Positions 57,884 to 64,000 of a DNA stretch of 64,000 nucleotides are shown piece by piece. A model generated the notes under the pieces. It was not told the origin of the DNA. It saw only the letters and a list, made by a program, of their open reading frames with translations, and did no database searches. Where the stretch lies: positions 109,838 to 173,837 of the forward strand of contig JAUXRX010000036.1 of NCBI GenBank assembly GCA_030681645.1. The letters are read 5' to 3'. The DNA is from Archangium sp. (lineage in GTDB: Bacteria; Myxococcota; Myxococcia; Myxococcales; Myxococcaceae). Position 1 is the stretch's first letter; each line of letters starts with the position of its first letter. The position numbers and the translations under genes were made by a program.

Positions 57884-59407
57884 TCAGGTCAGCGCGAAGA
57901 ACGCACGGATGCGCTTGAGCAGCGCGTTGGCTTCTTTCGCGGCGCGCTCCCGGGCGGCGTCTGCGCTCAGCCCTTCCTTCGCCGCCTGCAGCCCCACCTT
58001 GCGATCGGCCAGCAGCTTCGCCAGCTGCTCGGCCAGCTCGGGCCGGGCGTCGATCACCCGCTGCACGGCCGCCTTGTCCAGGCGGAAGCACTCCACCTCG
58101 CTGTCGGCGATCACCGTCGCGCTGCGCGGCTCGCCCGTCAGCACCGACATCTCGCCGAAGAAGCAGGGCCCTTTGAGCTGCGCCACCTCGCGCTCGTTGA
58201 TGCCGTCAGACACCCGCACCACCGCCTCGCCGTCTTCCATCAGGTAGAGCCAGTGCGCGTCGGCCCCCTGCCGCGTCATCACCTCGCCCCTGGCGAACGG
58301 GGCGTACTTCATGGTGCGGGCGAGGTCGGTGCGCTCGGCCTCCGAGAGGTCCGCGAAGAGGTCGAGCGAGGTGAGCAGCGCTCGGCGCCGCGCCACCTGC
58401 TTCTCCGTCTTGATCGCCTTGCGGTCGACCGTCTCTTCGGTGACGAAGAGCGCGTGCGCGGGCATGGCCAGGGTCATGTCGGCCCGCTGCAGCGCGAAGT
58501 ACACGCAGGCGCGCACCGACGAGTCGGTGGGGTCGTCGACCGCCAGGTCCGTCAGCCAGTAGCGCACCGCGTACTTGCCGAAGGTGTCCGTCATGTCCAT
58601 CAGCACCACGTTGGGCACCGGCTCCCGGGCCACCCGCTCGAGCTGCGCCCCGCGCACCGCGTTCTGCACCACGTTGATCACGTCACCCGGCTGAAAGCGC
58701 CAGTCGACGTTGAAGTACACCCAGCGCCGCTGCATCGCCGGTTGCCCCCGCCGCCGCCCGAGGATGATCACGTTCGACTTGGTCATCACCGTGTTGGGGA
58801 TGAGCACCGTCTCCCAGTTGCGCGTCTCGACCGCGGTGTGGCGCCAGCGAATCTCCACCACCCGCCCCGTGACGTCGCCGACCTTGATCCAGTCGCCCGT
58901 CTCGATCGAGTTGTCGACCTGCAGCGCGAGGCCCCCGGCGATGTTGCCGATCACGTCCTGCAGCGAGAAGCCGAGCATCGCGGTGAAGACCGCGCTGGTG
59001 GCGATCAGGCCCGAGAGGTTGACCCCCGCGCGGCTGAGCACGCCGAAGGTCGCGCCCACCATGGCGATCGCCACCACCACGTCCTGGACGATCAGCGGCG
59101 TGTGCAGCCGCATGCGCGGGAGGATCACCGAGAAGAGCAGGGCGGCGCTCGAGCCCACCAGCCCCGCCGCCCCGAGGATCCACGTGGGGGTGCGCAGCAG
59201 CTCGGCCAGGTTCGAGTCGACGCTGGCGAAGGCCGCGGTCGCGACCAGGCCGATCAGGTGCGCGGCGATGAAGAAGAACATCGCCTTGAAGCGGGGCTTG
59301 TCGACCGCCACCCACTTCGCCAGCACGAAGGCCACCGCGGCGAGCAGCAACACCCAGGGCGTGAAAGACCGGGTCGCTTCGTTCCAGAGGCTCTCGAAGA
59401 AATGCAC
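57884..59407 (-). CDS. Mechanosensitive channel (MscS) with C-terminal cyclic-nucleotide-binding domain
   Basis: A 507-residue membrane protein. Four or five hydrophobic helices (residues 15-170) end in the MscS pore/beta-domain (SAVFTAMLGFSLQDVIGNIAGGLAL, DNSIETGDWIKVGDVTGRVVEIRWRHT). Residues 355-480 form a cNMP-binding domain (DGEAVVRVSDGINEREVAQLKGPCFFGEMSVLTGEPRSATVIA), with the FFGEMS...PRSATV phosphate-cassette-type motif. The fusion suggests gating by nucleotide binding in addition to tension (inference). It is minus-strand and adjacent to the SafE-like gene. Confidence 0.9.
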   Translation of the reverse strand: MHFFESLWNEATRSFTPWVLLLAAVAFVLAKWVAVDKPRFKAMFFFIAAHLIGLVATAAFASVDSNLAELLRTPTWILGAAGLVGSSAALLFSVILPRMRLHTPLIVQDVVVAIAMVGATFGVLSRAGVNLSGLIATSAVFTAMLGFSLQDVIGNIAGGLALQVDNSIETGDWIKVGDVTGRVVEIRWRHTAVETRNWETVLIPNTVMTKSNVIILGRRRGQPAMQRRWVYFNVDWRFQPGDVINVVQNAVRGAQLERVAREPVPNVVLMDMTDTFGKYAVRYWLTDLAVDDPTDSSVRACVYFALQRADMTLAMPAHALFVTEETVDRKAIKTEKQVARRRALLTSLDLFADLSEAERTDLARTMKYAPFARGEVMTRQGADAHWLYLMEDGEAVVRVSDGINEREVAQLKGPCFFGEMSVLTGEPRSATVIADSEVECFRLDKAAVQRVIDARPELAEQLAKLLADRKVGLQAAKEGLSADAARERAAKEANALLKRIRAFFALT

Positions 59408-59419
59408 GGGAAGGCGAAG

Positions 59420-60085
59420 TTAGCCGCACTTCGCCGGGTCGGCGCGGGTCATCAGCGCCCGCACCACCAGGACCGCTGCGGCCACCAGCGGCACCACCCG
59501 CCGGGCGATCAGCGCCAGCCGGGGCGAGGTGCTCAGCTGCGTGCCCAGCTGCACCGCGCCCAGCGCCGGGATCGCCCCCAGCGAGAACGCCCCCAGCACC
59601 GCCGCGCCGCCCCACGGCGTGCCCGTGGCGATCGCCGCCAGGAACAGCCCGTACAACAACCCGCACGGGAGAAACGGAGTGGCCGCGCCCAGCAGGAAGC
59701 TTCGCGTCGCCGGCTGCATCGTCGCGCCCGCCCTCGCCAACGCCCGCGAGATGCCCGCCACCCCGGGTATCGGCCTCACGTGCTTCGCCAGATCGAGCGC
59801 GGTGATCACCAGGCCCGCGGCCATCACCCACGGCAGCACCGGCTGCACCGAGACCATCAGCCCCTGCGACACCCCGCGACCCAGCGCGCCCAGCAGCAGG
59901 CCCACGAAGCTGTACGCGGCGATTCGCCCCAGGTGCCAGCTGATGGCGGCCCGGCGCCGATCAGGACCCGACGCAGGCAACCCTGCACACGCGAGCGGAC
60001 CGCACATCAGCGCGCAATGCAGACTCCCCGTCGCTCCGGCGACCAGCGCGCTCAACGCGCCGGCAGACGCCAACATCGGCTCCAT
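59420..60085 (-). CDS. Sulfite exporter TauE/SafE-like (DsbD-type) membrane protein
   Basis: A 221-residue membrane protein with about six helices. GSLHCALMCGPLAC (C24, C28, C33) and PFLPCGLLYG match the family found next to ccoI in cbb3-oxidase clusters, where it is linked to copper or heme delivery. ATG 60085 was chosen; an upstream in-frame ATG at 60109 is possible. It is divergent from ccoI. Confidence 0.86.
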   Translation of the reverse strand: MEPMLASAGALSALVAGATGSLHCALMCGPLACAGLPASGPDRRRAAISWHLGRIAAYSFVGLLLGALGRGVSQGLMVSVQPVLPWVMAAGLVITALDLAKHVRPIPGVAGISRALARAGATMQPATRSFLLGAATPFLPCGLLYGLFLAAIATGTPWGGAAVLGAFSLGAIPALGAVQLGTQLSTSPRLALIARRVVPLVAAAVLVVRALMTRADPAKCG

Positions 60086-60137
60086 GCGCCGACTCTCTAC
60101 AATGGGCATGCCGTTCGCACGGGGCCGTTCTGAAGAA

Positions 60138-62588
60138 ATGCAGCCAACGAGCGAACCACCTGCAACCGCTCGCAGGGAAACCTGTGAGCATTGCCAAGCC
60201 CCCATTCCGCCCGACGCAGGACTTGCGCGGTTCTGCTGCCGCGGGTGTGAGGCGGTGCACAATCTGCTGCACGAGCAGGGGCTCGATCGCTACTACGCCC
60301 TGGCCGGCAACCAGGTGAGCGCGGTGAGCGAGCCCGTGCCGCGCAGCCACTCGTGGCTCGAGCCGCTGGTGGAACAGGCGGTCGCCACCGAGGACGCGGT
60401 GTGCAGCCTGCAGCTCGACGTGCAGGGCATTCACTGCGCGGCCTGCGTGTGGCTGATGAACGAGACGTTCCGCCGCCACCAGGGCGCAGGCGGCATCACC
60501 GTCAACCCCACGCTGGGCACGGTGCGCGTGCACTGGAAGAAGGGCGAGCTCGAGCTCGAGCGCTGGGTGAAGGAAGTGGAGGCCTTCGGCTACCAGTTCG
60601 GCCCCGCGAGGAAAGAGGGGTCGAAGCGCAGCGTCGATCTCCCGGTGCGGCTCGGCATCAGCGCGGCCATCGCCATCAACGTGATGTTGTTCTCGGTGAG
60701 CTTCTACTTCGGGCTCAAGCCCGACGATCCCCAGGTCTTCGAGCTCTTCACCGGCCTGTCCTTCTTCCTCTCGACCGGCACGGTGCTGATCGGCGGGTGG
60801 CCCTTCTTCCAGGCGGCGGTGCGCGGCCTGCGCTCGCGCATGCTGCACCTCGACCTGCCGATCGCCATGGGCATCGTGCTGGTCTACGGCATGTCGGTGG
60901 TGCAGCTGGTGACCAGCCACGGCCGCGGCGATCTCGCCTACTTCGACACCCTCAACACCTTCATCACCCTGATGCTGCTGGGGCGCTTTCTGCAGGAACG
61001 CATGCTCGAGAAGAACCGCCGCTACCTGCTCGAAGACGACGGCGCCGACGGGTTGATGGTGCGCCGCGTGCTGGGCGAGCGCCTCGAGTCGGTGAAGGCG
61101 CCGAAGGTGGTGAAGGGTGACGTGCTGCTCGTCGCCCCCGGAGATCTCGTGCCCGTCGACGCGGTGCTCCTCGACGCCGCCGCGCAGATCAGCACCGACT
61201 GGATGACGGGAGAGGCCGCCCCGCGCCGGGTCGAGCCGGGCGCCCTGGTGCCGGCCGGCAGCTTCAACGCAGGCCGCATCGCCTTTCACGTCACCTCCAC
61301 GCAGGACTTCGCCCAGTCGTCGCTGGTGGCGTTGCTGCGCCAGCCCGCCCCGCGCGTCGGCGTGGGCGCGAAGCACCACCAGCTCTGGGATCGCCTGGCC
61401 CGGCGCTGGGTGGTGACGGTGCTGGGTGTGTCGACCTTCGGCTTCCTGCTCTGGTTGCCGCGCGGCCTCGACTCGGCGGTCAACGTGGCGGTCTCGTTGC
61501 TGGTGATCACCTGCCCCTGCGCCATCGGCATCGCCATTCCCCTCGCGTACGAGCTGGTGCAGTCGCGCCTGCGCAAGGGCGGCTTCTACGTGCGCGCGAC
61601 CGACCTGCTCGATCGCCTCACCGACGTGAAGCAGCTCGTGTTCGACAAGACCGGCACGCTCACCCTGGGCCGGCTCGAGCTGGTCGACCCCGGGGCGCCT
61701 GCCGCGCTGGGCCGCACCTCGAAAGACGTGGCCTACAACCTCGCCGTGCGCTCGAGCCACCCGGTGAGCGCGGCGCTGGCGAAGGCGCTGGAAGCGGTGG
61801 GGGCGAAGTACGACCCGGCGGCGATGGTGGAAGAGGTGCCCGGCCGCGGCATGGAATGGAAGCGCGACGACGGCGCCTGGCGCCTGGGCCGCGGTGACTG
61901 GGCCTCGGGCTCCAACGGCCGCGCGACCACGCTCGCGCACGAGGGTGAAGCGGTGGCCGTGCTCGAGCTGCGCGAGGTGCTCAGGCCCGACGCCCGCACC
62001 GAGCTGCGACGGCTGGCTGACCTGGGCTACGCGGTCTGGCTGCTCTCGGGCGACGCGCCCTCACGCGTGGAGACGCTGGCGAAGTCGCTGGGCCTCGAGC
62101 CCGGGCGGGCGATGGGCGGGCTGTCTCCGGAAGAGAAGGCCGCCCAGGTGAGGGCGCTCGGCTCCTCCGACTCGCTGTACCTGGGCGACGGCGTCAACGA
62201 CGCGCTCGCGTTCGAGGCAGCGCTCGCGGCCGGCACCCCGGCGATCGATCGCCCGGTGATGCCTTCGAAGAGCGACTTCTTCCTCGTCGGTGAAGGGCTG
62301 GCGCCGATTCAAACCGCGCTCCAGGAAGCGCGGCACCTGCGGCGGGTGGTCAAGCGCGTGCTGGGCATCTCGCTGGCCTACAACGTGTTCGCGATCGGGT
62401 TTTCCCTGGCCGGCGTGATGTCCCCGGTGGTGGCTGCGATCAGCATGCCCGCCAGCACGCTCACCTTGCTGCTCATCACCGTCACCAGCTTGAAGGTCCG
62501 CGCTCAGGGCGCCGCGGCGCCGGTGCTCGCGCCGCCATCGGGGGGCGCCTTGAGCGCCGCCGCGAACGCCAACACGCCGTCCACGTAG
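60138..62588 (+). CDS. ccoI: Copper P1B-type ATPase for cbb3 oxidase assembly
   Basis: An 816-residue heavy-metal P-type ATPase. The N-terminal Cys-rich segment (CEHC...CCRGC, C16-C37) and HMA motif GIHCAACVW (about 98-101) precede eight membrane helices with CPC (C459-P460-C461, ITCPCAIGIA). Further motifs are DKTGTLT (D503), SSHPVSA and GDGVND. The family pumps Cu+ for cbb3 oxidase (CcoI/FixI). ATG 60138 was preferred; ATG 60102 and 60108 lie upstream. Its 3' end overlaps the convergent mltB by 85 bp. SafE-like and ccoS/ccoN neighbours support the role. Confidence 0.93.
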   Translation: MQPTSEPPATARRETCEHCQAPIPPDAGLARFCCRGCEAVHNLLHEQGLDRYYALAGNQVSAVSEPVPRSHSWLEPLVEQAVATEDAVCSLQLDVQGIHCAACVWLMNETFRRHQGAGGITVNPTLGTVRVHWKKGELELERWVKEVEAFGYQFGPARKEGSKRSVDLPVRLGISAAIAINVMLFSVSFYFGLKPDDPQVFELFTGLSFFLSTGTVLIGGWPFFQAAVRGLRSRMLHLDLPIAMGIVLVYGMSVVQLVTSHGRGDLAYFDTLNTFITLMLLGRFLQERMLEKNRRYLLEDDGADGLMVRRVLGERLESVKAPKVVKGDVLLVAPGDLVPVDAVLLDAAAQISTDWMTGEAAPRRVEPGALVPAGSFNAGRIAFHVTSTQDFAQSSLVALLRQPAPRVGVGAKHHQLWDRLARRWVVTVLGVSTFGFLLWLPRGLDSAVNVAVSLLVITCPCAIGIAIPLAYELVQSRLRKGGFYVRATDLLDRLTDVKQLVFDKTGTLTLGRLELVDPGAPAALGRTSKDVAYNLAVRSSHPVSAALAKALEAVGAKYDPAAMVEEVPGRGMEWKRDDGAWRLGRGDWASGSNGRATTLAHEGEAVAVLELREVLRPDARTELRRLADLGYAVWLLSGDAPSRVETLAKSLGLEPGRAMGGLSPEEKAAQVRALGSSDSLYLGDGVNDALAFEAALAAGTPAIDRPVMPSKSDFFLVGEGLAPIQTALQEARHLRRVVKRVLGISLAYNVFAIGFSLAGVMSPVVAAISMPASTLTLLLITVTSLKVRAQGAAAPVLAPPSGGALSAAANANTPST

Positions 62589-63547
62589 GCCGCTTCGTGG
62601 TTGTAGTCGTACACCGCGTCGCGAGCGCTCTTCTTGAACCCCGCTGACGACAGGTAGCGACCCACCGAGGCGATGGCGTCGTCCATCTCGAAGAGGTCGA
62701 TCTTCCCGTCGCCGTTCCCGTCCTCCGCCCAGCGCAGGCTGGCCGGCATGAACTGGGGAAAGCCGATCGCGCCTGCCCAGCTGCCCTTGACGGACAGCGG
62801 GTCGATGCCGCGCGTCTTGCACTGCCGCACCAACGCCAGCAGGTTCTTCCGCGCCCGGCTGCGAATGGTCTCCACCCGGCGCGCCTGCGTCTTCTCGGCC
62901 TCGGCCTTCGCCGCCGCGATCTTCGCCAGCTCTTCCGCGGTGGGCTTCTTCTTCGAGCCCTTCACCGCGCCGCCCGACAGGAGCGCCTTCTCGTCTTCGC
63001 GCGCCAGCGCCACCGCGTTCGCCTCGTCGATGAAGAACGCCTGCGAGGCGAGGGCGTTGAAGGCGACGTAGTTGCCCGTAATGGTGCCGAGCTTCGATTC
63101 CCACATGAGGATGCCGATGATCACCTCGCGGTCGACCCCGGTGCGCTTCTCGGTGGCGTCCAGCGCGGCCTGCTTCTCCTTCATGAACTTCGCGCCGGCC
63201 TCCACCCGCTCGGGGAGCAGGAAGAGCTTCATCATGTCGACGTGTTCCTGCCGGTGCCGCTTCATCATCGACGGCGCCACGATGGACACGGTCTTGTCGC
63301 CGTAGACGAGCTCGCTGCGCGGGTCGGCCAGCAGCGCCTCGGCCTCTTCGCGGGTGAGCGCGGTCTCGCCCACGCCCGGGTCCCTCCGGCCGAAGGTGAG
63401 GTCTGCGATCAGCGCCTCGCGCAGTGGCCCGGTGCCCAGCTTCGCGCTCAACCGCCACGTGGCGGGATCGGCGGCGTCGTAGCCCGCGTCACTTCCGACA
63501 CCACCGTCGGCCATCGCCGCCAGGAACAGCAACGTCACAGGAGCCAT
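62504..63547 (-). CDS. mltB: Lytic murein transglycosylase (MltB-like)
   Basis: A 347-residue exported enzyme that cleaves peptidoglycan to a 1,6-anhydro product. GVDREVIIGILMWESKLGTITG holds the catalytic Glu (E150). SWAGAIGFPQFMP and an EF-hand-like Ca2+ loop (DGNGDGKIDLFE, residues 276-287, as in E. coli MltB) follow. ATG 63547 gives a signal peptide (MAPVTLLFLAAMADG); a 48-residue N-terminal extension is unlikely. It sits on the minus strand between ccoI and ccoS, overlapping ccoI by 85 bp. Confidence 0.9.
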   Translation of the reverse strand: MAPVTLLFLAAMADGGVGSDAGYDAADPATWRLSAKLGTGPLREALIADLTFGRRDPGVGETALTREEAEALLADPRSELVYGDKTVSIVAPSMMKRHRQEHVDMMKLFLLPERVEAGAKFMKEKQAALDATEKRTGVDREVIIGILMWESKLGTITGNYVAFNALASQAFFIDEANAVALAREDEKALLSGGAVKGSKKKPTAEELAKIAAAKAEAEKTQARRVETIRSRARKNLLALVRQCKTRGIDPLSVKGSWAGAIGFPQFMPASLRWAEDGNGDGKIDLFEMDDAIASVGRYLSSAGFKKSARDAVYDYNHEAAYVDGVLAFAAALKAPPDGGASTGAAAP

Positions 63548-63664
63548 GGTCGCAGCGTACCGGTTGGCAAGCCGAATGCACGGCGTGGCGCCACGATGCG
63601 TCATCACCTCTCGCCGCTCGCCCCCCCGAGTGGCCTGCCCGCAGGGTTTGCGTTCAACCCTGCT

Positions 63665-63677
63665 TTTGCGCAGCAAA
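63665..63677. promoter_or_regulatory. Short inverted repeat upstream of ccoS
   Basis: TTTGC and GCAAA pair perfectly around GCA, 16 bp before the ccoS ATG. cbb3 genes are often controlled by FNR-type regulators (TTGAT-N4-ATCAA), but no such box is present here. The role of this repeat is unknown. Confidence 0.3.
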
Positions 63678-63693
63678 CGCGTGGGCCTCAACG

Positions 63694-63855
63694 ATGAGCG
63701 TGATTGTCCTCCAAGTGTTCGTCAGCCTCATGCTGGTGCTCGGTTCGCTGGTCCTCTTCGTGTGGACCGTGCGCAGCCGCACCCTCGATCACGCCGATCG
63801 CCTCTCGCTGTCCCCTCTCGAAGATGATCACCCGCTGAAAGCCCCGAAGGACTGA
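63694..63855 (+). CDS. ccoS: cbb3-type cytochrome oxidase assembly protein CcoS
   Basis: A 53-residue single-helix membrane protein (MSVIVLQVFVSLMLVLGSLVLFVWTV) with a short polar tail (LDHADRLSLSPLEDDHPL). It matches the small CcoS proteins needed to insert heme/copper into cbb3 oxidase. ATG 63694 lies 4 bp before ccoN. Most genomes group it with ccoI and ccoN, as here. Confidence 0.85.
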   Translation: MSVIVLQVFVSLMLVLGSLVLFVWTVRSRTLDHADRLSLSPLEDDHPLKAPKD

Positions 63856-63859
63856 CGTC

Positions 63860-64000
63860 ATGACCACCCGTATCGAACGCGTCGAATATGACGACGCGAG
63901 TGTCCGCAAGTTCATGATTGCCTCGGTGCTGTTCGGCGCCGTCGGCCTGCTGGTCGGGCTGTGGATCGCGCTCCAGCTCGCCTGGCCCGCGCTGAACTTC
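63860..64000 (+). CDS. ccoN: cbb3-type cytochrome c oxidase subunit I CcoN, 5' part
   Basis: An open frame running off the right edge. The translated N-terminus (MTTRIERVEYDDASVRKFMI...ASVLFGAVGLLVGLW, IALQLAWPALNF) is the typical CcoN opening with the first membrane helix. The catalytic heme-copper centre would lie outside the window. The start is ATG 63860, 4 bp after the ccoS stop, so the cco genes run as an operon. Confidence 0.9.
   Translation, partial: MTTRIERVEYDDASVRKFMIASVLFGAVGLLVGLWIALQLAWPALNF

Noticed and set aside
63548..63693. FNR/Anr box upstream of ccoS
   Set aside because: I looked for TTGAT-N4-ATCAA and found none; only a short TTTGC-GCA-GCAAA repeat is present, with the wrong spacing for an FNR/CRP site.
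1..64000. tRNA, rRNA, riboswitch or insertion-sequence genes
   Set aside because: I scanned the gaps between genes by eye and saw no cloverleaf, rRNA segment or transposase. A covariance-model scan could find small RNAs that I cannot see.

Overview
The window is very GC-rich, gene-dense bacterial chromosome. Its content points to Myxococcota, probably a Myxococcales-type organism (moderate confidence). The evidence is two eukaryote-like Ser/Thr kinases (one ending in a DUF2378-type myxobacterial domain), a lipoprotein with three Myxococcus cysteine-rich repeats (CDD..T.GDGCS.TC), many Gly-rich or Ig-like lipoproteins, a calpain-like protease, and an E1-alpha/E1-beta pair resembling the M. xanthus esg locus. 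No rRNA, tRNA, CRISPR array, prophage or transposase gene was seen. No stretch above 300 bp lacks a gene.

Layout. 0-7 kb: the 3' part of rlmN, a zinc-ribbon Ser/Thr kinase, the two E1 subunits of a 2-oxoacid dehydrogenase with a small trailing ORF, and a calpain-like cysteine protease. 7-12.6 kb: a giant lipoprotein of about 20 Big_2-like Ig repeats. 12.8-18.2 kb: a beta-oxidation pair (hydroxyacyl-CoA dehydrogenase/enoyl-CoA hydratase and thiolase), then an undescribed two-gene unit whose first protein is membrane-anchored with two L7/L12 C-terminal-like motifs. 18.2-20.3 kb: a minus-strand three-gene unit (FemAB-like acyltransferase, laminin-B-like lipoprotein, YkgJ cysteine cluster). 20.4-27.7 kb: envelope proteins (Cys-rich/Gly-rich lipoproteins, CapA-like protein, M15 peptidase). 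27.8-31.5 kb: BCCP and biotin carboxylase without a carboxyltransferase, divergent from a saccharopine-dehydrogenase-like/trans-acting enoyl reductase and a DUF309 protein.

31.6-39.4 kb: lipoproteins, a Phd-like/VapC toxin-antitoxin pair, thiL with a membrane protein, a kinase-DUF2378 fusion, and a SAM-methyltransferase-like gene carrying an in-frame palindromic repeat. 39.5-50.5 kb: an Omp85-type barrel, an FHA protein, a Rieske/AIF-like reductase, a PAS-PAS-GGDEF cyclase, cardiolipin synthase coupled to an MsbA-like exporter, and dnaJ coupled to a kynureninase-like PLP enzyme. 50.5-51.8 kb: two back-to-back toxin-antitoxin modules. 51.9-57.8 kb: an LpoA-like TPR/periplasmic-binding lipoprotein coupled to a WD40 lipoprotein with a nested degenerate aspartyl-protease-like domain, then ogt, a ferredoxin reductase and a degenerate GT51 protein. 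57.9-64 kb: an MscS channel with a cyclic-nucleotide-binding domain, and the start of a cbb3 oxidase locus (SafE-like protein, ccoI, ccoS, partial ccoN) with mltB inserted on the opposite strand.

Repeats: two copies of a REP/MITE-like palindrome (core GGGGACAGGCTGCTTT) and four copies of a second hairpin repeat (GGGAGAGGG arms) lie mostly between genes. One copy of the first lies inside a reading frame. Translational coupling by GTGA/ATGA overlaps is common. Alternative starts are noted where the sequence does not decide.
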